Shown here piece by piece: positions 44,744 through 55,859 of a stretch of DNA of 64,000 nucleotides. Origin of the DNA: Phallusia fumigata (taxonomy: Eukaryota > Chordata > Ascidiacea > Phlebobranchia > Ascidiidae); the NCBI GenBank assembly GCA_008931825.1, contig QXVZ01032888.1:54274-118273 (forward strand), in the 5' to 3' direction. The notes beneath the pieces were generated by a model. That model ran no database searches and was not told where the DNA came from. It saw only the letters and a program-made list of their open reading frames with translations. How positions within the stretch are numbered: the stretch's first letter is position 1; each line of letters starts with the position of its first letter. Made by a program: the position numbers and the translations under genes.

Positions 44744-47715
44744 ATGACTACACCGGTAAGATTGGTTTTGACTTTACTTTGCGCTTCCGTGTTCCCTTTT
44801 TTCTAATTCGTTTAATATATTTCGTTAAAGTTGAACTAATTCGTGTTTTGAAACTCAACAGACAGAAACAGAATATGTTCTGAAGACTTTTCCGACGCTT
44901 GGTCGCACTTTTACCGTGCTTGGAAAGCCAGCTGGTCCAAGGTAAAAAAAAAAACTTTTTTCAGTCTAAAACCGGTGTTTAAGGGAAAGGAAATTTCCAG
45001 TAGGGGACTCAAATTTTTGGAAAAATAATTTCGGGGTTCTTGGCAAAATAAATTGTACACCAGGGCCTGGGTATAAAACAGTTAACAAAAATGTAAACAC
45101 TGGAAAACCTGTTTTTTTTCCTTCTTCATCTAAATTGCTTTTCTTGTAGGGTTACAATCGACTTTTTGGTAAACGATGACGATCAAAATATTGCCGTTCG
45201 TTTTAACCCCCGTTTTGACCAAAAGGAGATTATAATGAACAACCGAGTGAATGGGGAATGGCAGACCGAACAACGAGCTAGAAAAAATGACTTTATGTGG
45301 TCGCAAAATTCCTTTGCTGTGGTAATTTGTTGAAGGATATATTGGTTTTGATGTTAATCCATATAAACTTCAGATAGTCAGATCTCAAAATGATAATCCT
45401 ACCAGTCTTGAATGGGTTGCAACTGCGTGTTAGAATCCCACTACAGACATAACTGTTTTTAGCGCACGTTTTGCTGAATGGAAATGCTCGACTATGATTT
45501 GGTATTACAGTTTTGCAGGCTTGATCAAAATCCTTAGATCTCAGATCAAAATCACATTCCTGCCACATTCTTTTCTAAACAAACGTTTATACGCAGTACC
45601 AATTCAAAGTCGGAGCCGATGACGTCAAGTGCTCGTGGAATGGACTAGATCTAGACGGGTGCACATTTCAACACAGAGTGGACGCAGAGACTTACGTCGG
45701 GCTACGTATTTTGGGACTCGATGTGGTCCGGTTTGACATTGACGATAACGACGGCGATTCTACACTTAATGTGGTTCGAGTTTTAATGTTTTATTAATTC
45801 CCAATCGCTAGATATAACGTTTCGGACACTTGCGCACGCAAAGAATTGCAGTTTAGGCTTGTTGAATTAAGATTTTTTTCGTTGGAAAGAAACTATAGCG
45901 ACACAATACCATAAATGCAGCACTTCTCAACTTTTTGCATATTTTGGAAATTTTTTTTCACCCCTATTTGACTAGAAAATTTTGTAACACTATTGTTGTC
46001 ACACGCGCTCATGGAAATGCGAAATGTGACAGAAAAAGTGAAATCAGCAAGAAATGAGCATTGGCTTTTCTACAGGCAACTTAACGCAACTTGTCATTTA
46101 TAGGAAACATTTCTGGACGTGACAGGCAATGCGGCTTTGGGAAAGAACTTTCGGCTTGTGGCTGCCTTAGTGGAACCGATGTTGGTTTGTCTGATATCTT
46201 ATAATCACAAAGTTACCTCAAATTATCAATGGTTTTTGCAAAGAGATTTGATCTTTGGTCTAATATTTTAGTACATGGGCTGACCGGATTATGCTTAAAA
46301 ATTTAGGTGCACATTTCACGGTTTTAAATAGTCTTAATAAGCAGACTAAGCTTGCAATGCTACTTGGCAATGTCAGACCGCCCCGATCGTACAACCTGTT
46401 AGGTTTTGGACCTCAACTTTGCTAGGGATAAGATTTACAAAAAAAATTGACCAATTTGGCCCCTGTGTAAATCGCATGTAACAACAAATCTGCAGCAATT
46501 GCAAATATTTTGTATAGCACTGAAAATATAAAACTATTTCTAAAGGGTTCAAACACCTACGGCAACAATGGAGCTATTTTGGGGCAAGATACGATTGGGT
46601 GTAAAATAAAGCAGACTCGCCAAACGACAAATCTAACTCGCTTTAAATCTCATAATTCATGTAGAATAAGAAGATACACGCCTGTGCTTGTGTGTAAAAC
46701 ATGTTCTACGTTTCGACAAACGCTGTTGTCATCATCAGGAATGACTCGGAAAAGCGGCGCAAAGTTTCTTGTCCCCGTAAAAGAAAAAGGGGCGTAACAA
46801 CTGTTAAAACGTTAAAACCAAATGATAAAACCAACCGTCAAGGTACGCAATAAATCGTAAAGACCTAAAAAAGAACACGTTGGTTTCCGTTCTTACAATT
46901 TCCATTTGGTGAAGCAGAAAATATTTATCATCAAAAGTAAAGATTCCTTTTTTAGATCTTGATTTGCTTGCCAGGTCATCCTTCAACATTAAGGTGAACA
47001 ACAGTGACGATAATATTGCTCTACATTTCAACCCGAGGATCGACCGAAGGGTTATTGTTCGCAACAGTAGGGTTGACGGGGAATGGCAAAGGGAGGAAAC
47101 AGACCTGGATGTCCCGTTTTCATGGCAGCTTAATCAAGAGTATGAGGTAACTCCAGGTCGAAGTATTGTGTAGTAATGTATTCTAATATATTTCCCTTCT
47201 GAGCTCAAATAAGTGATCAACAAAATAAAACGCAACACCATCACTGGGTTGGAAATAGGAAACGGCTGCAGAAACCACACAGTTGAAAAAAAAATTCAAG
47301 GTAAAAACAAATGTGGTGTATACTGGTAAAAGAAGTAACTGTCACACGGCAGACGAAAAGCTGGGGCCTGACAAGCTGGGAGCCTCGATGGAGAAGCGAT
47401 CAGCGCGTATGTTAACACGACGGGGATTGGATAACATGGCTGGATACCAGTCCAATAGCGTAGCCATTCCTTTTTTTTTCAGGTCCAATTGCGCTAAAAT
47501 AAGTTTTTAGTTTAGTTTAGTTTGAACTACATGCGTCGGTTTTTATGCGTCGCTATGTGTTGTCGTTTCAGTTCAACTTCTATGTGGCGAAAGACTATTT
47601 CTCCTGTGTGTGGGATGGTGTGGAAGTCTGCAGATTCAACCACCGCTCACCAGCGGCGCAATGCGTTGGTTTGAGAGTCGTTGGCATGTCCATTAAAACC
47701 ATACGTAGCATATAA
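44744..47715 (+). CDS. Galectin 1 of a tandem pair (two carbohydrate-recognition domains)
   Basis: Seven coding exons, 276 aa: 44744-44755, 44862-44941, 45150-45321, 45597-45770, 46104-46180, 46975-47146, 47572-47715. Exon lengths equal those of galectin 2 except exon 6. No signal peptide, as usual for galectins, which bind beta-galactosides after non-classical secretion. The N-domain core is VRFNPRFDQ then IMNNRVNGEWQTEQR: the Asn, Arg, Trp and Glu ligands are present, but the His of the H-x-N-x-R motif is Arg. The C-domain core is LHFNPRIDR then VRNSRVDGEWQREE, with His, Asn, Arg, Asn, Trp and Glu all present. Exon 5 ends at an AT|GTTGGT donor which keeps frame (EPM|SSF). Intron 5 is enlarged by repeats (46337-46580) and a stretch with retroelement-like sequence (46600-46790). 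Confidence 0.88.
46337..46800. repeat. Repeats within galectin 1 intron 5
   Basis: 46337-46580 repeats 44237-44490. At 46700-46750, CTACGTTTCGACAAACGCTG followed by TCATCATCAGGAATGACTC resembles the terminal region of Penelope-like or similar retroelements. Galectin 2 lacks this block, so the insertions came after duplication. Confidence 0.55.
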
Positions 47716-49124
47716 AGCATACTGCCCTTACCCTAAACACCAATGTATTTTACAGGACAATTATTTGATGTCATATAATTCAAGCTTTAATAAGATGACA
47801 ACAAAAAGTGTTTTTGGTAAACCTGTGTAGAAACGTACCTTTTCTTTCAGAAAAATATAACACATGATTATTTGAAAACAATACGTAGAATAAGGTATCG
47901 CCAGTGCTTTTTCGCATGACATTTATTACTCAGAGTTCGCAACATTCTATTCGGATTTGCTGCTTCAATTTATGATTTGAAGATGTGTGAAATATACACG
48001 GTTTAAACAATTAAATACTCATTGTATTTTTTTCAGCAGCAATACCACGAATGTACAAAGGTTAAATGGTGACTTTCACCTGATGAGAAAGGGTGTGTTT
48101 TTAGTACAGATCTCAGCCGAACTAAAGATTGCTGAGTTTACTGAACGAATATCCCTTACTGCAACACAATGCAAAAACATATCCCCACCACACGCAGCTT
48201 TCGTGAGTGCTAGTGGTAAAACAAATGCCACGTTTCAACCTTGACAACAACACAACCATGCGTAAAATCTCCACCATGCGTCACACTTCACAGAGCTGTG
48301 ATTCTCAGCCTACGACGGGCCCTCTGAGAGCTCAGTATGTATCTTTGATTTGCTTGTTCGGGTCAGTGTTTTAGTCACAAAAAATATGCAGGTCTATAAC
48401 GCGAGAAATACGTGACTGGGGAAAAAACAAGCAGATCGCTGTAAACTTGCAATAAAAGAAAAAACTTTCCAACTGCGCACAAGGCGGTGGCAACAGTCGC
48501 TTTTCGGTTGATAGATAGAAGAATATCCACAGTCACGAGCCGATCGCACCATTATGCGCAGTCAAGCTTGACTTAAACTTTTCCAACTACAGGATTTCTC
48601 CGTATGGTTTACCCGTCGGTACAATCACTCGTGGGATAGAGGTTTTCAGGTCGTTACAAGATCTTTGCTCTGTCACACAGACGCGATTAAGTAACACAGT
48701 TTACGATTTTCTAAAGGACAAAGGGACAAATAGAGTCAAACAAAGGATTGACCATTGGATATAAAGGACGCTTGGCAAGCTTAGCAGTAACGAAGGCGAT
48801 CTCTCGTCAAGTCTGCAGTGACGTTGCAACTGAAAACAATTAAGCATCATAAACGGTTTATTGCTTCTAGTTAACAATTCGCTAGCACACGTACAACAAG
48901 GAAATTTTCGTGGATGGTCTGTTTATAACGTACAGAACGAGATTTTTTGTCTTTGTGCACAGAAGGGCACTTTACATTGCCTTTGTGCGCAGTGGTGTTA
49001 GAGATTTGTCGGTTGCAAGCGAGTTCAGGTAGTTTGTGTAGGAAAAGCTAACATTCTATTTTGTGTTTTTATCATTTACGTATTTTTAGATTGTTAAAAT
49101 AACCTGGAGAATCGTTACAAAGAC
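47716..49124. other. Between the galectins: duplicated 3' flank and galectin 2 upstream
   Basis: 47750-48600 is similar in patches to 50810-52560 (for example GAAGATGTGTGAAATATA and ATTATGCGCAGTC). The end of a TAGGGTTGCCAAC-type relic (ATAAAGGACGCTTGGCAAGC) is at about 48715-48782. A 5' UTR acceptor (ATTTTTAG) ends at 49089. No other gene. Confidence 0.55.
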
Positions 49125-50769
49125 ATGACTACTCCGGTAAGATTGTTTCCGACCTTCTATTGCATGTCCCTTTTTTCATGTTTCTTTTTTGTTTAATTCA
49201 TTCTGTTTAAGTTTAACTTTTTCATGTTTTAACACTCAACAGACTCAAACGGAATATGTTCTTCATTCTTTTCGGCCTCTTGGTCATACGATTACTGTAG
49301 CTGGGAAGCCAACTGGTACAAGGTAACTAAGCAACGACATCTTTTTCCGTCTTGGGCATATCTTTGAAGGAAAAGGAATTTCCAGTAGGGTCACAAATAT
49401 TTTAGTTTACTGATAATAAATTATATCAGGTTTGGGTTTGAGACCGTCAAAATATTTATAACCGCTGGAAAACCTGTTTCTGCACCATTCTGCCACATAA
49501 AAATCGCCTTTCTTACAGGGTAGGAATCAACTTGTTGGTGAATAAAGATGATCAAAATATTGGCTTTCATTTTAACCCCCGTTTTGACCAAAAGGAGATT
49601 GTAATGAACAATCTCGTAAATGGAAAATGGCAGACCGAACAACGAGCCAGGAAGGACGACTTTATGTGGTTGCAAAATTCTTTTGCTGAGGTAATTTGTG
49701 AAAGAACATTTAGGTTGTTGTGTTATGTCCCGTTAAAGCCACGTCAATCGCAGATAGTCAGACCGAACGATATCAAAATCATATTTCTACCACCCATTTT
49801 ATAATTTTCCTAACGATCGTTTGTACGCAGTACCAAATCAAAGTTGGAGCTGGTGAAATTAGCTGCTGGTGGAATGGACAAAAGCTAGAAGGGTGCACAT
49901 TTAAACATAGAGTTGATGCAGAGACTTACGTCGGCGTGCGCGTGTATGGACTCGATATAGCCCGGGTTGACATTCCAGCCAACCACGATGATCCATCGAT
50001 TGAGGTAGTTCGATTTTTATTGTTCTTATGATTCTCAGTTGCTGGTAAACGCCAAAAAACATTAAGGCAACGGAAACATTTGAATCAACAAAAAAATCGT
50101 ACACAGATAATTTAACGTAAATTGTCATTTGTTGTTGCAGCAAACAGGGCTGAGCGTGAAGGGCGATGCGGTTTTTGGAAAAACCATTCGACTTGTTGCA
50201 ACGCCAATGGCCACAAGGTTGGTCTGGCTTCAGAAAATATTTTTGAATAACTCGGAACCAAAGTTATGCAAAGAGATAAAATCTTTGGCCCGAATTGCAA
50301 ATATATGGGTTGGTAGGGCTGTGCTTTTTAAGTTGTTTTCTAGATCTTGTTTTGTTTGCCAGGCCATCCGTCAACTTTAGGGCGAACGACAATAACGACA
50401 ATAACGACAATAACGACAACCTTGCATTTCATTTCAATCCGAGGTTCGACCAAAGCGTTATTGTGCGCAACAATAGGGTTGACGGGAAATGGCAGAAAGA
50501 GGAAAGAGACCTGCGTGTCCCGTTTTCATGGCAGCTTAATCAAGAGTATGAGGTAATTCCAGGTCGAGGTGAAGTGGTATAGTTAAGTAACGTTTTTGAT
50601 ACCTCGTTATGTATTGTCGTTTCAGTTCAACTTCTATGTGGCGAACGACTATTTCTCCTGTGTGTGGAATGGTGTGGAAGTCTGCAGATTCAAGCACCGC
50701 TCACCAGCGGCGCAATGCGTTGGTTTCGCAGTCAATGGCATGTCCATTAAAAGCATATGCAGCATATAA
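49125..50769 (+). CDS. Galectin 2 of a tandem pair (two carbohydrate-recognition domains)
   Basis: Seven coding exons, 282 aa: 49125-49136, 49243-49322, 49519-49690, 49831-50004, 50141-50217, 50363-50552, 50626-50769. Both carbohydrate-recognition domains have the full ligand set: N-domain FHFNPRFDQ, VMNN and GKWQTEQR; C-domain FHFNPRFDQ, VRNN and GKWQKEER. Exon 6 is 18 bp longer than in galectin 1 because of a 9-bp repeat encoding Asn-Asp-Asn units just before the C-domain sugar motif. No signal peptide. Introns are short (about 70-200 bp). Probably binds beta-galactosides outside cells, possibly in immunity or adhesion; this is family knowledge, not shown here. Confidence 0.92.
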
Positions 50770-53190
50770 AGCTTTTTTGGTGTTAATCAAAACATTGATG
50801 TATTTTACAGGACAATTATTCGATGTCATATAACTCAAGCTTCAAAAAGATTAAAATAAAACAACATTTGTGTTTTTTTTTGTAAATCTCTGTAGAAATT
50901 CGCTTTTGTTTGCAAAAAATATGGCACATTATTATTTGGAAACAATACGTAGAATAAGACATCGCCCTCGCTTTTTCGCATGAAATTTATTGCTCAGAGT
51001 TCGCAACATTGTATTCGGATTTACTGCTTCAATATATACTTTGAAGATGTGTGAAATATATACGGTTTAAACAAATACTATTTGTGCTGTTTTCAGCAGC
51101 AATAACACGAAAAAAAGTTTAATTGTAGACTTCTACCTCAAGAGGAAAAGTGTTTTTTTGTACAGACTGCTGGTTGACACTTTTTGCTGAGTGTAAACTT
51201 CATGTCACATAGCTAGCTTGTTCTATTCTGCACTGAACATGCTTGATCATTAACCTATGCGCTAAGTCGCAAACTAGTCAGGACAGATACCCCAACCGTG
51301 CTATTTTGCGTTAGCAACAAATTTCTGGCAAAGCAAGAACTGTAACGATGTTTAATTTACACTTTCCGAAAACAGAATCCATCTGTCTCAAAGCACAACA
51401 ACATAAGGTTACTAAAGTTTTACCGCATGGCGTGATAAGTTTCGAACGCGCGCTTTATTAAGGCGTATAGTCGTGCAATGTAATGCAGACGATATTTGTG
51501 GCACACTACTGTTTTACTTGGGACATAATTCAATAATTACTGTGAGCTGGTAAGAGGCCTAACCTCTATAACAGAGTTTGCCTTACAAAAAAATCCTGTA
51601 ACCCACGGGATTGGAATTTTCAAAGCAGAACCAAGGATTTTATGGTTTATTGAACGAATATCGCTTACTGCAACACAATAACCCCACCACAGGCAGGTAC
51701 AGATAATGTCGGTTTAAAAAACCTTACATAGTTCAACCGAATATCGGTGATTTTTGACTCGTTTCGAAAACTTCGAAACTTGGCAAGTAAGTATAAAAAT
51801 TTTATCAGGCTTTACGCGTTTGCGGTTTGGTTTGTAGTTTTGTGTCTACTTTGACACAAAACTACAAACCGAACCGCAAACGTGCAAATCCAGAAAAAAT
51901 TTTTATACTTACTTCACGTTTGTAGTTTTGTCCTTACTTGCTGTAACACAAAACTACAAACGTCAATCCTCTCACATTTCTCAATCCGACAAGTCTCCCG
52001 ATGGTGGTATTCTCGAGAGACATTCTGCAAACAAAGAAACATTGTGGATGAGATACGATCGATATGTTCCTAGATATAATATGCCAAGGACGCAGTGTTA
52101 AATTAAAAAAAAAAAACGATCATGTTTTGTGCTGCCAAGAAACTTTGTTCCCGAGTGCTAGGGCTAAAACAAACACATACGTTCAACCTTGACAACAACT
52201 TTTGCGTAAAATCTCCACCATGCATCAAACTTTATAGAGCAGTAATTCTCGGCCTATGACCTGCCCTCCTATGAGCGCTCAACACAGCATTTTGTGTGTA
52301 TTTGTGTAACTTTGGTTTGCTCTTTAGGGTCAGCATTTAAGTCACAAAAATATGCAGGTATAACGCTAGAAAATACGTGGCCAGGCAAAAGTCCATGCAG
52401 ATCGCTGTATATTTTCAACCCAAGACAAAATTTTCCGACTGCGCACTAAGTGGATGCTGCGCAAAAGGCGAAACAGTCGTTACGGTTGATAGAAGAGCTT
52501 GCGTCATCCACAGTCTCGTGACTATTGCGCCATTATGCGCAGTCTAGCGTGACTTTTCTAACCACAGGTTGACTCTGTACACAATGGCTTGACGCCATCT
52601 TGAATATTTTGTGCGTATGAAGGGCGTTTGGATGCGAACTTACTGAGACTTACAGGTCGCTACAAGGTTTTACCCAGTAACACTCAGGGCCGGTACATAG
52701 TATGGCTTACCTTTTATCGGAATATTTCCACTTTCTTGTCCATTGGCCAATCGACACGAATTGCTGTGACGGAGGCGATGCCTTGTCAAGTCTGCAGTGA
52801 CGTTGCAACTGAAACCATTACAGACATTCATTTAAGACGAAGCAAAAGCATAGACACATAGATGCCTTAAATTTTTAATCTATGACAAGCGCAACAACTA
52901 GGCAGATACGGTTCAAACGCAGCAGCATAGTAGCATTCAAAGGCCTGGACCGGTTACATTGTTCCAACACACACCCACAGGTTTATTATGTCTCGACCAA
53001 TCACAAGACTGGTTGACGATTTATTAGCCAATATGACTCACAACATTTGCGTGGTTAGTCTGTTTATAGCGATGCAGAACGGGTACATTATGTCATCGTT
53101 TTACACTACAGGCTTAAGCATTCATAAACTTGTTTGACAACAGAAGCACTTTTCAAAACAGTTCATGGTTTGAGTGTTTGCTATTCCCAC
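50770..53190. other. Galectin 2 downstream region
   Basis: Up to about 52560 it resembles the flank of galectin 1 in patches, and 52780-52830 resembles 48800-48840. It contains the nested hairpins at 51785-51963. No coding exon is supported. Confidence 0.5.
51785..51963. repeat. Nested inverted repeats
   Basis: Arms AAGTAAGTATAAAAA...TTTGTAGTTTTGTGTC (51785-51846) and their inverse (51853-51914) enclose a loop of about 6 bp. Directly after, ACGTTTGTAGTTTTGT (51916) pairs with ACAAAACTACAAACGT at about 51948. The second hairpin reuses the inner arm of the first. Confidence 0.85.
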
Positions 53191-53361
53191 CTGAAACAGC
53201 GCAAGTGACATCCAGATCTTGTGTACAGATACCAACCGGAAGCAGCTAATCGAATGGCGTTGACTTTCAAGCTTTCAGGCACAGTAACAAAAGTACTTAG
53301 CCTGTAAACTTCACTTTTCGGGTTTCCAACCATTGTGTCATAACGACGAACTGGGGTTACC
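53191..53361 (-). CDS. Isolated exon encoding the first half of a BIR domain (IAP-like)
   Basis: Minus strand, 171 bp, with an acceptor (CTTGTTGTAG) before 53361 and a donor (CAG|GTGGGA) after 53191. The product contains EVYRLSTFVTVPESLKVNAI then RLAASGWYLYTR and CHLRCF, matching the start of a BIR repeat (R-L-x-T-F ... L-A-x-x-G-x-Y ... C-F) as in inhibitor-of-apoptosis proteins. The first zinc Cys is present; the next Cys, Trp, His and last Cys should come from a following exon, which I could not find in 52570-53180. It may be part of a gene with a distant exon, or a relic. No RING or CARD seen nearby. Confidence 0.6.
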
Positions 53362-55200
53362 CTACAACAAGTCAGACGGTTTACCTTTGGAATTAAAAAG
53401 TAAGCTTGTTTACAAATTTGCTCAATGTTAGTCAGAAAAAAATTCATAATAATGTTTAACATGTTTGGTTAACTTTTACACAGTATTGATAAAAACCCAA
53501 AGCTAGTAAAGAACCCACGTTCAACCTCAATTATTGAGTGACAGAGAGACATGCTGCACTGAAGTATAAATCCACACAAAACAATCTAATAAACCAGCCT
53601 ACTGATTGTGTACAGTGCAAAATTACAACACAGTTTTAAACCTTTGCATTTACACTACAGAAAAAACGAAATCTACATTAATACTCAGCACTTACCTGTT
53701 ACTTTCGTAACAAGACATCGCTGCCACCTGGAAGGTACACACGATGTTGAAAAGAACTCAAAAAGAGCAGGGCGTGGGTGTTCGGAATCCCTTTTGTACC
53801 ATCACCAAGGTTTTTTGGCCGTGCTCATCAGGCGTGTCGCCCAAATATGGTGCGCTTTGACTGCTGCGCTTCGTCGCACACAAGACTAAACACCTTTGTC
53901 AATTAGAATCGCAATTTGCAAATTAGTGGTATGGCGTGCTGTAGTGGGTGCTGTTCTCATGTGGTGAACATTGGCCAAAACTAGTTTGAGTAACAGCAAT
54001 TACGTATTGGCAACATTGCCTACAACACCTTGAATATACCGAAACCGGATTTCCTCCATAGAAATGTTACACTGGACAGCAGAGTTGAATCAATTACATG
54101 ATATTAGTCAAATTACAATTACAATTATTCTGACAAATTTTTAAATTACATTATAAATACAATTACTCTGTCCTTAAAAGTATGAATTACAATTACATGT
54201 CACAAAATTTTCGATTTCAACCCATTGTGTTTACACAACGTCGATATTTCTAAAATGTATAGCCATGCATTCCAAATGCTGCATAACCTTTGGCAAAGGT
54301 ATTTTGCAAAAAAAGTAATTTGAAAAGTAATTAGGTAAAATTGTAAGCAAATTACAATTACACAAACTCAAAATGTTTGAATTACAATTACAATTACACC
54401 AAAAATAGTAATTAATTACATTCAGCTCAATTACAAATTGCAATTGATCCAACTCTGCTGGACAGCAATGTTTGTTTTGGTGAGCATAATTATTTTCGAA
54501 TCTTAACTATAAAACTAACCGTGCTCAATTTTCTGTTGGGGAGGCTTGGCAAAACATGTTTCAGTTTTGGCCGGTTTTAGCTGGATTGTTCGACTTTACT
54601 TTACGATATCGAAAAAATTAAATAGAATTTTTTTTCGTTTTACCCTAAATATTCCAGTTCCACAACAGTTACAGCAAAATTAGGTACGCACCGAACACAT
54701 AAGAAAACCGACTTAAACCGGAATCGGGAACCGATTTTTTAAAAACGAAACCGTAAAAGAGCATTTTTCTAAACCAAGTCAATGAAGATAGTCAATACAA
54801 ATATTAAGTACCAGAGAGGGACATCTAAAACACACTGAAATTCAAAGCCCACTCAAAGCAATCATGTAAACCAGCTTACTTAAATATAGCGACAAATACC
54901 AATGAAGAACAGAAATTTTCTGCAAATTGACACTCCCAAACTGAAAAGAATTGTTTTGTGGTGTAACTGCAAATTTTAGTCTCCAAAACCGATAAATAAA
55001 AGGTAAATCGGAAAAAGCCAAAATGGTACAAATTTTACTTTGGAATATTCTAAGAAATAAAGTCAGAAATTTTTTTCATTTCAAATAAATCGCGGAAAAT
55101 TCGTTACGTCTAGAATTTAATTTTTCTTAATCCCCCAAAACTTCCCCAAATAAATTCATTTCCCGCGCCACTTCACTATTTGACACGCTTAAACAAGTTT
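53362..55200. other. Gene-poor stretch with a hAT MITE
   Basis: Apart from the MITE at 54080-54457 I see nothing clear. A stretch at 54640-55150 is AT-rich with ACCGGAATCGGGAACCG-like motifs that recall the repeats at 61156-61530. Confidence 0.4.
54080..54457. mobile_element. hAT-superfamily MITE, 378 bp
   Basis: Termini CAGAGTTG and CAACTCTG extend as imperfect inverted repeats (GAATCAATTAC / GCAATTGATCC). Perfect 8-bp target duplication CTGGACAG at 54072-54079 and 54458-54465. The interior is made of AATTACAATTACA repeats. Confidence 0.93.
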
Positions 55201-55202
55201 TA

Positions 55203-55325
55203 TTACGTCACAACCAATCAGCGCGTTTTAAGCAAAACGCGGGTCAAAGTCGTTACTTGCAAAGTCATTTGGTTGCTGTGGTTGGTGGCGTGCGGACGTG
55301 GAAGCTGAAGGTGTTGCAAGGTGAG
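55203..55325 (+). promoter_or_regulatory. Promoter-like region with candidate first exon
   Basis: TTACGTCA (55203), a CCAAT box (55213) and GCGCG-rich sequence precede GTTGCAAG|GTGAGC, a good splice donor near 55320. Another CRE (GTGACGTCAC) is at about 55622. Together they suggest the 5' end of a plus-strand transcript running towards 59 kb. Confidence 0.35.
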
Positions 55326-55859
55326 CTTTATTTTGATTATTTTTACCTGTGAAACTCAGCAAGTGAACTTCTAGGAATGTAACATCTTAAGACACTTTAA
55401 GGGTTTTCATTTTGTTTGTAACTGAACCTAATATCGTTGTGTAGTTAGCAGAGCCAGTGGCCTTATAGTTTCCAAACTAAATCACAATTAACTACAGAGG
55501 CAATACAGAACAATTGACCTTTATTGCAATATTTATTATCAAACTATCACAAGAAACAACTTTAAAAGCTAGAAACCATTTATTACAAGCTGCTGTTGCA
55601 ACAAAACGCGCTTAAGGCTTTGTGACGTCACACACACCGGCGCGTTTCAGCAGTCGGCGCTGATTGTGAAAAATGCGTTCCGTGTTTTTAGCCTGTCAAA
55701 GCAGTTTTTTACTTAGGTCAATAATTGTTGCAACAGCAGCATTTAGGTCAATTCCCTTCTAACACATCGTTTTTATTTTGCAGAATTCCAATCTCTGCTC
55801 GATCTCATTAGCCTTCATCCGTTCTCAACATTCCTCAACTTCAAATATTTACTTGTATG

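Noticed and set aside
46160-46200. A 9-bp deletion removing the exon 5 donor of galectin 1
   Set aside because: Realigned without gaps, the exon ends CCGAT|GTTGGT, the same length as in galectin 2 and in frame.
53690-53900. Second half of a BIR domain (GDTPDEH) on the minus strand
   Set aside because: The His-to-Cys spacing is wrong, a stop follows, and it lies upstream, not downstream, of the BIR start exon.
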